DNA of 64,000 bases, from positions 186,001 through 250,000 of the forward strand of contig NZ_BOOO01000020.1 in NCBI RefSeq assembly GCF_016863275.1, given 5' to 3'. The position numbers and the translations under genes were made by a program. The stretch is from Planotetraspora mira (lineage in GTDB: Bacteria; Actinomycetota; Actinomycetes; Streptosporangiales; Streptosporangiaceae). The first letter of the stretch is position 1; every line of letters begins with the position of its first letter. The notes below the pieces were generated by a model. It was given only the letters and a program-made list of their open reading frames with translations, was not told where the DNA came from and did not search any database. This document shows positions 21,842 through 30,378 of this stretch, piece by piece.

Positions 21842-23290
21842 ATGACCGACAGGCCGATAACCACCACAGACGCAGGGATCCCCGCTCCCAGCGACGAGTT
21901 CTCGCTGTCCGTCGGCCCCAACGGGCCCCTGCTGATGCAGGACCACTACGTCATTCAGAAGATGGCCCAGTTCAACCGCGAGCGCGTGCCCGAGCGGGTC
22001 GTGCACGCCAAGGGCGGCGGCGCCCACGGCATCCTGCAGATCACCGAGGACGTCAGCCAGTTCACCAAGGCCGACCTCTTCCAGAAGGGCAAGGAGACCG
22101 ACCTCTTCCTGCGCTTCTCCACGGTGGCGGGCGAGCTCGGCAGTGCGGACACCGCCCGTGACCCGCGCGGATTCGCGATCAAGTTCTACACCGAAGAGGG
22201 CAACTACGACATCGTCGGCAACAACACGCCGATCTTCTTCATCCGCGACCCCTCGAAGTTCTCCGACTTCATCCACAGCCAGAAGCGCCGCGCGGACACC
22301 CACCTGCGTGACAACAACATGCAGTGGGACTTCTGGACGCTTTCGCCGGAGTCGGCGCACCAGGTCACCTTCCTGATGACCGACCGCGGCACGCCGAAGA
22401 GCTGGCGGCACATGCACGGCTTCGGCTCGCACACGTTCCTCTGGTACAACGCGGCCGGCGAGAAGTTCTGGGTGAAGTACCACTTCAAGACCGACCAGGG
22501 CATCGAGAACTTCACCGCCGCCGAGGCGGGCGCACTGGTCGCGCAGGACGCCGACCACCACATCCGTGACCTGCACACCGCGATCGAGAACGGCGACCAC
22601 CCGTCCTGGACGGTGAACGTGCAGATCATGCCGTTCGAGGCCGCGGCGGACTACCGCTTCAACCCGTTCGACCTGACCAAGGTGTGGCCGCACAGCGACT
22701 ACCCCGAGATCACGATCGGCAGGTTCACGCTCAACCGGAACCCGGAGAACTACTTCGCCGAGGTCGAGCAGGCAGGCTTCGAGCCGGCCAACCTCGTCCC
22801 CGGCATCGGGCCCTCCCCGGACAAGATGCTCCAGGGCCGGCTGTTCTCCTACCCGGACGCCCACCGCTACCGCATCGGGACCAACTACCTGCAGTTGCCC
22901 GTCAACGCGCCGAAGTCGCCCGTCCACAGCTACAACAAGGACGGCTCGATGCGTTTCAGCAACTCGAGCGACCCGGTCTACGCGCCGAACTCCGTCGGTG
23001 GCCCGGCCGCCGATCCGTCGATCTTCGCGGGCGAGAGCCACCAGGTCGCCGGCGAGATCATCCGCAGCGCGTACGTGAAGCACGCCGAGGACGACGACTT
23101 CGTTCAGCCGCGCGCCCTGTGGGAGAACGTCCTGTCGGACACCGACCGGGCCCACCTGGTGAGCAACATCGTCGGCCACGCCTCGGCTCCCGAGGTCACC
23201 GGCGACATGAGGAAGCGCGTGGTCGACTACTGGACCAACGTGCACAAGGACCTCGGCCAGGGCGTCGCCCAGGGCCTGGGTCTCGCCTGA
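21842..23290 (+). CDS. katA: Monofunctional haem catalase
   Basis: 482 aa from ATG 21842, with GGAGG eight bases upstream. It converts hydrogen peroxide to water and oxygen. Visible are the catalytic His55 (VVHAKGGGAHG), the distal-side Asn in GNNTPIFFIRDP, and the proximal haem-ligand Tyr in RLFSYPDAHRYRIG. Length matches the small-subunit clade. It lies in tandem with furA and ends before a strong terminator. It is probably cytoplasmic, as no signal is present. Confidence 0.97.
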   Translation: MTDRPITTTDAGIPAPSDEFSLSVGPNGPLLMQDHYVIQKMAQFNRERVPERVVHAKGGGAHGILQITEDVSQFTKADLFQKGKETDLFLRFSTVAGELGSADTARDPRGFAIKFYTEEGNYDIVGNNTPIFFIRDPSKFSDFIHSQKRRADTHLRDNNMQWDFWTLSPESAHQVTFLMTDRGTPKSWRHMHGFGSHTFLWYNAAGEKFWVKYHFKTDQGIENFTAAEAGALVAQDADHHIRDLHTAIENGDHPSWTVNVQIMPFEAAADYRFNPFDLTKVWPHSDYPEITIGRFTLNRNPENYFAEVEQAGFEPANLVPGIGPSPDKMLQGRLFSYPDAHRYRIGTNYLQLPVNAPKSPVHSYNKDGSMRFSNSSDPVYAPNSVGGPAADPSIFAGESHQVAGEIIRSAYVKHAEDDDFVQPRALWENVLSDTDRAHLVSNIVGHASAPEVTGDMRKRVVDYWTNVHKDLGQGVAQGLGLA

Positions 23291-23306
23291 CCCCCGTCCC
23301 CTCACA

Positions 23307-23348
23307 GCGTGCGGCTTGTGCCTGTCTCCTTGGGCGCAAGCCGCACGC
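23307..23348 (+). terminator. Terminator of katA
   Basis: Twelve-base perfect stem GCGTGCGGCTTG / CAAGCCGCACGC around an 18-base loop, in which GCC and GGC can pair further. It begins 16 bp after the katA stop and before a convergent gene. No U-run, as is common in actinomycetes. Confidence 0.75.
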
Positions 23349-23404
23349 GCGTGTCGCACGCGTGGTGATCCGCCGCATTCTCAGGACGTCGAGCGGCGGC
23401 TCGC

Positions 23405-23611
23405 CTAGATGTCGAACTCGCCGTCCTTGACTCCACCGATGAAGGCGTCCCATTCCACCGGGGTGAAAACGAGGACGGGCCCCTCCTGGTTCTTACTGTC
23501 ACGAACGCCGACCTGGCCGTCCGACAAAACGGCTATTTCAACACAGGCACAGTTGTTGGCACTGCGCGTGCTCTTCCACCAGACAGCGCCCGGCAGATCC
23601 GTAGAGTTCAT
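23405..23611 (-). CDS. DUF397 small protein
   Basis: 68 aa, with the DUF397 pattern WWKSTRSANNCACVEIAVL, then VGVRDSKNQEGPVLVFTPVEWDAFI. These small acidic proteins are encoded next to XRE/DUF5753 regulators many times per genome in streptomycetes and relatives, and the partner lies 60 bp upstream on the same strand. By analogy with WhiJ-type pairs, the small protein may antagonise its regulator. It is convergent with katA across the katA terminator. Confidence 0.93.
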   Translation of the reverse strand: MNSTDLPGAVWWKSTRSANNCACVEIAVLSDGQVGVRDSKNQEGPVLVFTPVEWDAFIGGVKDGEFDI

Positions 23612-23671
23612 TTATTGGTCTCTCCCCCCGGGGTGATCCCTGTCGGGGCTTCCGAGGCGGCTCAGGATGGC

Positions 23672-24529
23672 TCATCGCCAGTGGCTAAGACGTTTTTCTA
23701 CGCATTTCCGAGAAGCCTCGACGTCCAATGCCTTGCTTTCCAGGTAATCGAAAGCGACCTCGTAGCGGTACACGATGGCCTCGTCCTCGACCAGGCGTCC
23801 GCCGAGGAGCGCCTCCAGATACACCACGTCATGGAATTCGGGCACCTTGAGATGACTGAAGGCTCCCGTGTTGATCGGATGCTCGGCATCCAGAGGGAGG
23901 ATCCTCAACTGGACGTTGGGGAGTTCCGAGACCTCGATCAGCCGTCCGAGTTGCTCGCTCATCACTTCGTCGTCCCCGAAACGACGCAGCAGCACCGACT
24001 CCTCGAGCACGACGGAGAGGTTCAGCGGACTCTGGGTGCCGAGGACGGACTCTTGCCGGGCCATCCGGACCTCGATCCGGCTCCGGACCCCACCTGGCGC
24101 TTCGAGAGTGCTCCGCTGTCCGCTTTCCATCATGGCTCGGACGTATGTCTCCGTCTGGAACAGGCCCGGCACCACCTGGGGTTCCCAGTCTCGTGCCGCC
24201 GTGGCTTCGGCCTCCAGCCCCAGGAAAGTGGTGTATTCCTTCGGCAGAGAGTCCCGATACTCCTCCCACCAGCCCTTTCGGGTCGCATCCCGGTGCAGGG
24301 CAAGCAGCTCATGGCGCTGGCGCGAATCTACCATGTAGATCACGAGCATGGCCTCGATGTCGGCCTCGCGCGGCGAGGTTCTGGCCGTCTCGATCCGGCT
24401 CACCTTCGCCGCCGACCAGCCCAGCTGCGCGGCGACCTGGTCGCCGGTGAACTCGGCGCGCTCTCTCAGCCGGCGAAGCTCCTGACCGAGCCTTCGCCGG
24501 CGAACGGTGGGACTGCCATGATCCGGCAC
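23672..24529 (-). CDS. XRE-family regulator with DUF5753 domain
   Basis: 285 aa from GTG 24527-24529, chosen because AAGGAGG lies eight bases upstream; the long upstream extension lacks coding character. The helix-turn-helix is LGQELRRLRERAEFTGDQVA then QLGWSAAKVSRIETART. The rest is the DUF5753 domain (GLEAEATAARDWEPQVVPGLFQT, LNLSVVLEESVLLRR). It forms a WhiJ-like pair with the downstream DUF397 gene. A 13-bp palindrome 67 bp upstream of the start is a plausible autoregulatory operator. Such pairs influence development and secondary metabolism in streptomycetes; the role here is inferred. Confidence 0.93.
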   Translation of the reverse strand: MPDHGSPTVRRRRLGQELRRLRERAEFTGDQVAAQLGWSAAKVSRIETARTSPREADIEAMLVIYMVDSRQRHELLALHRDATRKGWWEEYRDSLPKEYTTFLGLEAEATAARDWEPQVVPGLFQTETYVRAMMESGQRSTLEAPGGVRSRIEVRMARQESVLGTQSPLNLSVVLEESVLLRRFGDDEVMSEQLGRLIEVSELPNVQLRILPLDAEHPINTGAFSHLKVPEFHDVVYLEALLGGRLVEDEAIVYRYEVAFDYLESKALDVEASRKCVEKRLSHWR

Positions 24530-25002
24530 CCCGCCGACCTCCTTGGTCACGCCAAGCGGGCGCGCGCCTTCGTCTGGGCCGCTTCGCGGAGCATAGTGCA
24601 AATTGCACCGACACATGCACCGCACGCCTAAAAGATCCTTGCAAGTTTCCTTTCGCCAAGTATTGCAGCGATATCCCTCCTGGGTCACGATCGATGCGGG
24701 AGGGGTTCCCGGAATTTCGGGGAGGCGCCGATGAAAATGCGGCGAACGGCTCGGCGGACCGCTTCTTTCACATGGGCAACATCCGTACCCGACGACGGTG
24801 TCGCCCTTCGCGGATATCGCGACGACGGGGAGGCGTCCGGCCACCGGGAATCATCACGTGCCTAGCGACGGCGACCTGGTCGCTCGCATCACGACAGCCC
24901 CGTTCGCGGGCTTTGTTAAAGCCGGGCCGAAAGGCTGCCACCTGCCGACCCGGCGAGCAGAAACGAGAACTCCATCTCGAAGCCACCCGAAAAGGAGTCT
25001 CC
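24530..25002. other. Intergenic region with no supported gene
   Basis: Divergent spacer between the XRE regulator and the small protein at 25003. Apart from the palindrome at 24596-24608 it contains several TTGCAA/TTGCAG-like half-sites to its right (near 24641 and 24662). Open frames crossing it are arginine-rich or lack ribosome sites, so I annotate none. Confidence 0.6.
24596..24608. promoter_or_regulatory. Palindrome, likely operator of the XRE/DUF397 pair
   Basis: GTGCAA-A-TTGCAC, a perfect inverted repeat with 6-bp arms, 67 bp upstream of the XRE start codon. Half-site relatives (TTGCAAG at about 24641) occur nearby. Symmetry, distance and adjacency to a DNA-binding protein suggest autoregulation. 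Confidence 0.5.
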
Positions 25003-25209
25003 ATGCATCCCCACGGTACCAATTGGTTATTACTAATCAAGACCCACATGAACATGGCGGATCGAGCGCTCTGCGCCGACCAGGACGGCTGGGCGTACGA
25101 ACTCCGCTGGACGGTGAACCGGACCGGCTTCGGCGCCCGGCACTACCGCGATCCGCGGTTCGATCTCGTACGCGAACTCGAGGAAGTCGGCCGCGCCTTC
25201 ACCGCGTGA
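25003..25209 (+). CDS. Small protein of unknown function
   Basis: 68 aa. ATG 25003 follows a good ribosome site, AAAGGAG (24991-24997). The sequence opens MHPHGTNWLLLIKTHM and ends DLVRELEEVGRAFTA. It is neither a secretory protein nor membrane-spanning, and I recognise no family. The upstream part of the frame is arginine-rich and probably untranslated. A 15-bp stem-loop lies 69 bp after the stop. The call rests on ribosome site and codon use. Confidence 0.5.
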   Translation: MHPHGTNWLLLIKTHMNMADRALCADQDGWAYELRWTVNRTGFGARHYRDPRFDLVRELEEVGRAFTA

Positions 25210-25277
25210 CGGGGCATGCCCGCCGTCCGCGGGCCCCACGGACGCGCCCAGACGCACCGCGGGGGCGTCAGGGCGCG

Positions 25278-25315
25278 GGGAGGCCCTAGAACTTCATTCG
25301 GTTCTAGGGCTTCCC
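25278..25315 (+). terminator. 15-bp stem-loop between the small protein and the oxidoreductase
   Basis: GGGAGGCCCTAGAAC pairs with GTTCTAGGGCTTCCC (one G-U) around the loop TTCATTCG. It may terminate the small gene at 25003 or act in the leader of the oxidoreductase gene, whose start lies 57 bp downstream. There is no U-run. Confidence 0.55.
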
Positions 25316-25371
25316 TCAGCAGGGATCACCGGTCAAGGATGGGTTCGACTCCCGGACCCTGGAGGCCGCGA

Positions 25372-27534
25372 ATGGAGACCGTCCACCGGACCTGCCCGCT
25401 GTGCGAGGCCGTCTGCGGCCTGAAGATCACCCTTGACGACTCGGGGCATGTGACCGAGGTGCGCGGCGACAGGGACGATCCCTTCAGCAAGGGGTTCATC
25501 TGCCCCAAGGGCGCCTCGCTCGGCCGTCTCGACGAGGACCCCGACCGTCTTCATACGCCCCTGGTCCGCACGGACGGCGGATGGCGGGAGGTCTCCTGGG
25601 ATGAGGCCTTCGCGGCCGTCGAGCGGGGCCTCTCCCGGATCCCCGGCCCCAGCCGGGCGATCTACCTCGGCAACCCGAACGCCCACACGATGGCGGGCGC
25701 CCTGTACGGCACGCCTCTCGTCCGGGCGCTCGGAACCAGGAACGTCTTCTCCGCCAGCACCGCCGACCAGATGCCCAAGCACGTGTCGTGCGGCCTGATG
25801 TTCGGCCACCCGCTGTCGATCCCGGTGCCCGACCTCGACCGCACCGACTACCTGCTCATGCTGGGCGCCAACCCGCTGGAGTCCAACGGCTCGCTGTGCA
25901 CGGCGCCCGACTTCCCCGGCCGGCTGAAGGCGCTGCGCGGGCGCGGAGGCAGGCTCGTCGTGGTCGATCCGAGGCGGACCCGGACGGCCTCCCTGGCCGA
26001 CGAACATGTCTTCATCCGCCCGGGCACCGACGCCTACCTGCTCGCGGGCATCGCCCACACGCTCATCGCGGAGGACCTCGTCACGGTGACGGTTCCCGCG
26101 GCCGGCCTGGCCGAGGTGGACCGCGCCCTCGCCGACTTCCCTCCGGCCGCCTGCGCGCAGGCCTGCGGCGTCGACGCCGAGGTGATCGTACGGCTCGCGC
26201 GGGAACTCGCCTCCGCCCCCACCGCGGCCGTCTACGGCCGCATCGGCACGTGCACGGCGGAGTTCGGGACGCTGGCCCAGTGGCTGGTCGACGTGATCAA
26301 CGTGCTGACCGGCAACCTCGACCGTCCCGGCGGCGCGATGTTCCCCCGGCCCGCCACAGAGGGGCCCGCGCGGCGCCGGCCGTACCGGACCGGTCGGTGG
26401 CACAGCCGGGTGCGCGGGCTGCCGGAGGCGAACGGCGAACTGCCGGTCGCGACCCTCGCCGACGAGATCGAGACCCCCGGCGAAGGCCAGGTCAGAGCTC
26501 TGATCACGGTGGCGGGCAACCCCGTGTTGTCCGCACCGAACGGCACGCGGCTGGACCGGGCGCTGCCCGGTCTGGAGTTCATGGTCAGCGTGGACCCCTA
26601 CCTCAACGAGACCACCCGCCACGCCGATGTGATCCTTCCGCCGCCGAGGGTTCTGCAGTCGGGCCACTACGACTTCGCGCTGCTCGGCTTCGCTGTGCGG
26701 AACTACGCGCGTTACTCGCCGCCCGCGCTGCCCCTCGACGGGCGGCCGTCGGAGGCGGAGATCCTCGCCCGCCTGGCGATGATCGCGTCCGGGCAGGGCG
26801 TGGACGCCGATCCGGCACTGCTCGACGAGCTGATCCTCGACCAGATGGTGCGGGCGGCGGCCGACACGGGCCCTCTCGCCGGCCGTGACCCCGCCGAACT
26901 CCGCGCGGAGTTGGGCGGGACGAACGGAGCCGAGTCGCGGCTCGACGCGATGTTGCGGCTGGGCCCCTACGGCGAGTGGAACGGCGGCGACCTGTCGCTC
27001 GCCGAGCTTCGCCGGCACCCGAACGGGCTCGACCTGGGCCCCTTGGAGCCGCGCCTTCCCGGCCTTCTGAGCACCGCGTCCGGCCTCGTCGAGCTCGCAC
27101 CGGCTCCCCTGCTCGACGATCTCGTACGGCTCCGCGCCGGGCTCGGCCGCACGGCACCCGAGTTCGTGTTGATCGGCCGGCGCCACCTGCGGTCGAACAA
27201 CAGCTGGCTGCACAACATCGGACCGCTGGTCGGCGGCAGCAACCGCTGCACGCTCCAGATCAACCCCGCCGACGTGACCCGGCTCGGGCTGGGCGACAAG
27301 GCGCTGGTCCGCTCGGCCGCGGGCGAGTTGGCCGTGCCCCTCGAACCGACGGACTCGATCATGCCGGGCGTGGTGAGCCTGCCGCACGGCTGGGGCCACG
27401 ACGGAAGCACCCAGGCCGTCGCGGCCGAGAATGCCGGGTTCAGTGCCAACACCCTCACCGACGAGACGGTCGTGGATCCCCTTTCCGGGAACGCCGTCTT
27501 CAACGGGGTTCCGGTCGTGATCGTCGTGCCCTGA
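25372..27534 (+). CDS. Molybdopterin-dependent oxidoreductase with 4Fe-4S cluster
   Basis: 720 aa from ATG 25372, with GGAGG six bases upstream. The N-terminal cluster motif is C8-x2-C11-x3-C15-x28-C44 (CPLCEAVCG ... ICPKG). The bis-MGD domains follow (LGANPLESNG, VVDPRRT, GNLDRPGGAMFPRP, GNPVLSAPNG), with the C-terminal molydopterin-binding domain around LIGRRHLRSNNSWLHN. It belongs to the DMSO reductase superfamily, near formate dehydrogenase / nitrate reductase-type catalytic subunits. No separate electron-transfer or membrane subunit is adjacent and no signal peptide is present, so it is a cytoplasmic single-subunit type. Substrate unknown. Confidence 0.9.
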   Translation: METVHRTCPLCEAVCGLKITLDDSGHVTEVRGDRDDPFSKGFICPKGASLGRLDEDPDRLHTPLVRTDGGWREVSWDEAFAAVERGLSRIPGPSRAIYLGNPNAHTMAGALYGTPLVRALGTRNVFSASTADQMPKHVSCGLMFGHPLSIPVPDLDRTDYLLMLGANPLESNGSLCTAPDFPGRLKALRGRGGRLVVVDPRRTRTASLADEHVFIRPGTDAYLLAGIAHTLIAEDLVTVTVPAAGLAEVDRALADFPPAACAQACGVDAEVIVRLARELASAPTAAVYGRIGTCTAEFGTLAQWLVDVINVLTGNLDRPGGAMFPRPATEGPARRRPYRTGRWHSRVRGLPEANGELPVATLADEIETPGEGQVRALITVAGNPVLSAPNGTRLDRALPGLEFMVSVDPYLNETTRHADVILPPPRVLQSGHYDFALLGFAVRNYARYSPPALPLDGRPSEAEILARLAMIASGQGVDADPALLDELILDQMVRAAADTGPLAGRDPAELRAELGGTNGAESRLDAMLRLGPYGEWNGGDLSLAELRRHPNGLDLGPLEPRLPGLLSTASGLVELAPAPLLDDLVRLRAGLGRTAPEFVLIGRRHLRSNNSWLHNIGPLVGGSNRCTLQINPADVTRLGLGDKALVRSAAGELAVPLEPTDSIMPGVVSLPHGWGHDGSTQAVAAENAGFSANTLTDETVVDPLSGNAVFNGVPVVIVVP

Positions 27535-27604
27535 GCCGTCCCCGATACGAGCAATCGCCGGAGAAGCGGGCGAGCGGTGATCACAGGGCGTTAGGCTTTC
27601 GAGA

Positions 27605-28204
27605 GTGACGATCGCTCTCCAGGAACGGCTGGACGCCCAGATCACCTTCGCCATGGAGATCGACAAGCTCAAGCGCATCATCCGCCGGAACACGCTGATC
27701 GACGGCTCACGGCGGGAGAACGACGCCGAGCATTCCTGGCATCTCGGCATGATGGCCATGGTCATGGCCGAGCACGCCCCGCCGGGAACCGATCTCGACA
27801 AGGTCGTCGCCATGTTGCTGGTGCACGACATCGTGGAGATCGACGCGGGGGACACCTACATCTACGACACCGTGGCGGTCGAAGGCCAGGCCGCGCTGGA
27901 GCAGGCGGCGGCCGACCGGATCTTCGGAATGCTCCCCGAGGACCAGTGCAGGCGGCTGCGGGCGCTCTGGGACGAGTTCGAGGAGCGCCGCACGCGTGAG
28001 GCGCGCTTCGCCAAGGCGCTCGACCGGCTCGCGCCCATCCTGGCCAACCACCACAACGAGGGCGGGTCCTGGGCCCTGAACAAGGTGACCGCCCGCCAGG
28101 TGCTGGAGAAGGTGCAGATCATCACGGAGGGTTCGCCGGCTCTGGGCGAGTTCGCGGCCCGGCTGATCGAGTCGTCGGTGGCCAACGGCCACCTCGCCCC
28201 CTGA
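27605..28204 (+). CDS. HD-domain phosphohydrolase (YfbR / HDDC2-like)
   Basis: 199 aa, GTG start. HD-superfamily metal motifs are RRENDAEHSWHLGMMA (His43), LLVHDIVEIDAGD (His74-Asp75) and the distal Asp in FAKALDRLAPIL. Relatives such as YfbR and HDDC2 are nucleoside 5'-monophosphatases, so a nucleotide phosphohydrolase role is likely but not proven. It begins 70 bp after the oxidoreductase gene and 150 bp before the Rieske protein gene, all on the plus strand. Confidence 0.88.
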   Translation: MTIALQERLDAQITFAMEIDKLKRIIRRNTLIDGSRRENDAEHSWHLGMMAMVMAEHAPPGTDLDKVVAMLLVHDIVEIDAGDTYIYDTVAVEGQAALEQAAADRIFGMLPEDQCRRLRALWDEFEERRTREARFAKALDRLAPILANHHNEGGSWALNKVTARQVLEKVQIITEGSPALGEFAARLIESSVANGHLAP

Positions 28205-28354
28205 GACCCCCTGAGACTCCGCCACCCTCACGAATACCCCACGACGATCCCATTGGGGCCCTGCGGAGGCCCTGCTGAGGGTCCGTTCCGGCGTGCCGCC
28301 CCATGTTCGTGGCCGTGGCGGGCGGGTACGTGGTCCGTGTTAAGGGGGCGAATG

Positions 28355-29266
28355 ATGGAGAAGACGACAAGGCCGCGACGGACGGGCCGGCTGCCACGAA
28401 TTGTCCCATCGCCGAACCTCCTCGACGGGCTGGAACGGACGACCGCCATGGATCGGCCGGTCAACGCGCTGTCCAAGACCATACGCCGCAGACTGGGCCC
28501 GAGCAGGCTCAGGGACGTCCTTCACGGGGTTCCTCTGGGACACCCGCTGCATCCCGCGATGGCGATGGTGAGCGCGGGCTGCTGGATCGCGTCGGCGGTC
28601 CTCGACGTCACCCGGTCGGATCCGCGGGCGTCGCGGACCCTGATCGCGACCGGCGTCGGCATGGCCCTGCCCACGGCGACCGCCGGCCTGGCCGACTGGT
28701 CGACGTTGCACCGGGAGCAGCAACGGGTGGGCTTCGTCCACGCGATCACGAATCTCACCGCCACCGGTCTCTACACCGGCTCGCTGCTGATGCGGATGGC
28801 GGGTCGCGAGCGGACCGGCCGGGCCCTGGCGTTCACCGGCCTCGGCGCCGTCTCCGTGGGCGCCTATCTCGGCGGTCACATGGCCTACCGTCAGGCCGCG
28901 GGGGCGAACCACGCCGAGTCGGTCAGCCACCTGGTGCCGCTCGGCTGGCACGATCTCTGCTCGCTCAAGGACCTGCCCAACGGGCGTCCGGTCAGAAGGC
29001 GCCTCGGCTACATCGAGTTGTTCGTGCTCCGCCTGGGCGACGGCGTGAGCGTGCTCGCGGACGGCTGCTCCCACCTCGCCGGGCCGCTCCACCAGGGCCG
29101 CGTCACCGTCGAGGACGGTGACCCCTGCATCGTGTGCCCCTGGCACGGCAGCGTCTTCCGCATCTCCGACGGCTCGGTCGTGCACGGCCCGGCGACCGCG
29201 AAGCAGCCCGCGTTCAGGACGCGGTTACGGCAGGACGGCGTCGTTCAGGTCCGTCCCGCCGACTGA
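28355..29266 (+). CDS. Membrane protein: DUF2231 domain fused to Rieske [2Fe-2S] domain
   Basis: 303 aa from the second of two tandem ATGs (28355), six bases after AAGGGGG. After a basic N-terminus comes a DUF2231-type membrane domain (about 45-180; GVPLGHPLHPAMAMVSAGCW, GLADWSTL, GHMAYRQAAG) with four helices. A C-terminal Rieske domain carries the cluster ligands C-x-H (CSHLAGPLH) and C-x2-H (CPWHGS). The DUF2231 part resembles haem- or quinone-linked membrane modules. The fusion suggests an electron-transfer protein with the Rieske domain on the cytoplasmic side. Partner unknown. Confidence 0.88.
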   Translation: MEKTTRPRRTGRLPRIVPSPNLLDGLERTTAMDRPVNALSKTIRRRLGPSRLRDVLHGVPLGHPLHPAMAMVSAGCWIASAVLDVTRSDPRASRTLIATGVGMALPTATAGLADWSTLHREQQRVGFVHAITNLTATGLYTGSLLMRMAGRERTGRALAFTGLGAVSVGAYLGGHMAYRQAAGANHAESVSHLVPLGWHDLCSLKDLPNGRPVRRRLGYIELFVLRLGDGVSVLADGCSHLAGPLHQGRVTVEDGDPCIVCPWHGSVFRISDGSVVHGPATAKQPAFRTRLRQDGVVQVRPAD

Positions 29267-29291
29267 ACGCACCCACGCCGCGACCCGGTGC

Positions 29292-29525
29292 TCAGAGTTC
29301 GTCGGGTTTCGGACCGTCCGCGGGGTGCTCCACCAGGGCGAGGATCCTCGAGGACATGAACCGGGCTGTGCGGACCTGCGTGCCCGTCCTGGTCACCTCG
29401 CTGACCTCGACGATGCCCCTGCCCGTGCTGATCTCGACGCGGCGGCCCGCCCTCGTCGCGATCACCTCGTAGGTACGCGGAGTTCCCCCCGCATCAATGA
29501 CGATCTCCACCCAGTCGCCCTTCAT
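29292..29525 (-). CDS. Small conserved-looking protein of unknown function
   Basis: 77 aa from ATG 29523-29525 (MKGDWVEIVIDAGG); an ATG 12 bases further upstream is also possible. It is rich in short beta-strand stretches (TYEVIATRAGRRVEISTGRG, IVEVSEVTRTGTQV), as in small SH3-like barrels. There is no signal or membrane segment. It lies 18 bp downstream of the TauE-type gene on the same strand and could share its transcript. No family recognised. Confidence 0.55.
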   Translation of the reverse strand: MKGDWVEIVIDAGGTPRTYEVIATRAGRRVEISTGRGIVEVSEVTRTGTQVRTARFMSSRILALVEHPADGPKPDEL

Positions 29526-29543
29526 AAGGGCGTACATACCCTT

Positions 29544-30290
29544 TTACGACATCAGCTTCACTATTGCCGCGACTCCGACGCAGACGATGAAACCGCGGAG
29601 GAGCGCCGGGGGAAGCCTGCGGCCCACGCGGGCGCCGAAGAACCCGCCCACGGCCGAGCCGACCGCCACCAGCAGCACGACGATCCAGTCCACGTCCGCC
29701 ACCAGAATGAACAGCACGGCGGCCGTGGTGTTGACCAGCAGGGACAACAGATTCTTGGCGGCGTTGATCCGTTGCAGGTGCTCGTCGAGGAACACCCCGA
29801 GCAGGCCGATCAGCACGATCCCCTGGGCGGCGCCGAAATAGCCCCCGTAGACGCCCGCCAGCAGGACGCCCAGCCACAACCAGGGCCCGCCGTGGGGGTG
29901 GACCCGCCGGCCGGTCAGCCACCGGCTCAGCTTCGGCTGGAGGAGCACCAGGACGCAGGCCACCGCGATGAGCACGGTCACGATCACCGGGAAGGCGCCC
30001 TCCGGCAGCGTGAGGAGCAGGATCCCGCCGGCCAGCGAGCCCAGCACGGAGGCGATCGCGAGCCGGAGCAGGCGGCTCCGCTGGCCGCTCAACTCGGCGC
30101 GGTAGCCCAGCACGCCGGTGATGCCGCCGGGTACCAGCCCGATGTTGTTGGACACGTTGGCCACGATGGGCGGGACGCCCACGGCCAGCAGGGTCGGGAA
30201 GGTGATGAGTGACCCCGACCCCACCACTGCGTTGATCGCACCGGCTCCAATGCCGGCCGCGAACACGGCGGCGGCGTCCAACGGCGTCAA
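29544..30290 (-). CDS. TauE/SafE-family membrane transporter
   Basis: 248 aa with about eight helices and the family's two-fold internal repeat (GAGAINAVVGSGSLITFPTLLA near residues 17-38; GVYGGYFGAAQGIVLIGLLG near 145-164). Members export sulfite, sulfoacetate or other organosulfur anions. Glycine-rich helix starts and length match the family. Substrate is not deducible; no sulfur-metabolism gene is adjacent. Confidence 0.9.
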   Translation of the reverse strand: MTPLDAAAVFAAGIGAGAINAVVGSGSLITFPTLLAVGVPPIVANVSNNIGLVPGGITGVLGYRAELSGQRSRLLRLAIASVLGSLAGGILLLTLPEGAFPVIVTVLIAVACVLVLLQPKLSRWLTGRRVHPHGGPWLWLGVLLAGVYGGYFGAAQGIVLIGLLGVFLDEHLQRINAAKNLLSLLVNTTAAVLFILVADVDWIVVLLVAVGSAVGGFFGARVGRRLPPALLRGFIVCVGVAAIVKLMS

Positions 30291-30355
30291 AAGTGCTACT
30301 CCCTCGTACGGCTAACGCCTGATCGTAGGCGGCGGGCCGTACAGGAGCGCGAGCG

Positions 30356-30378
30356 CCCCCTGATCACCGGTCAGGGGG
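30356..30378 (-). terminator. Hairpin overlapping the stop codon of the SPFH gene
   Basis: CCCCCTGA / TCAGGGGG, 8-bp stem with a seven-base loop. The stop codon (30371-30373) is inside one arm, so the terminator starts within the last codons of the gene. Confidence 0.55.

Noticed and set aside
25316-25365. tRNA gene (selenocysteine-like T-arm GGGTTCGACTCCC)
   Set aside because: No cloverleaf can be built: the flanking CAGGG/CCCTG pair encloses only about 43 nt, there is no D-arm, and the nearby TTCA loop sits on a 15-bp stem rather than an anticodon arm.
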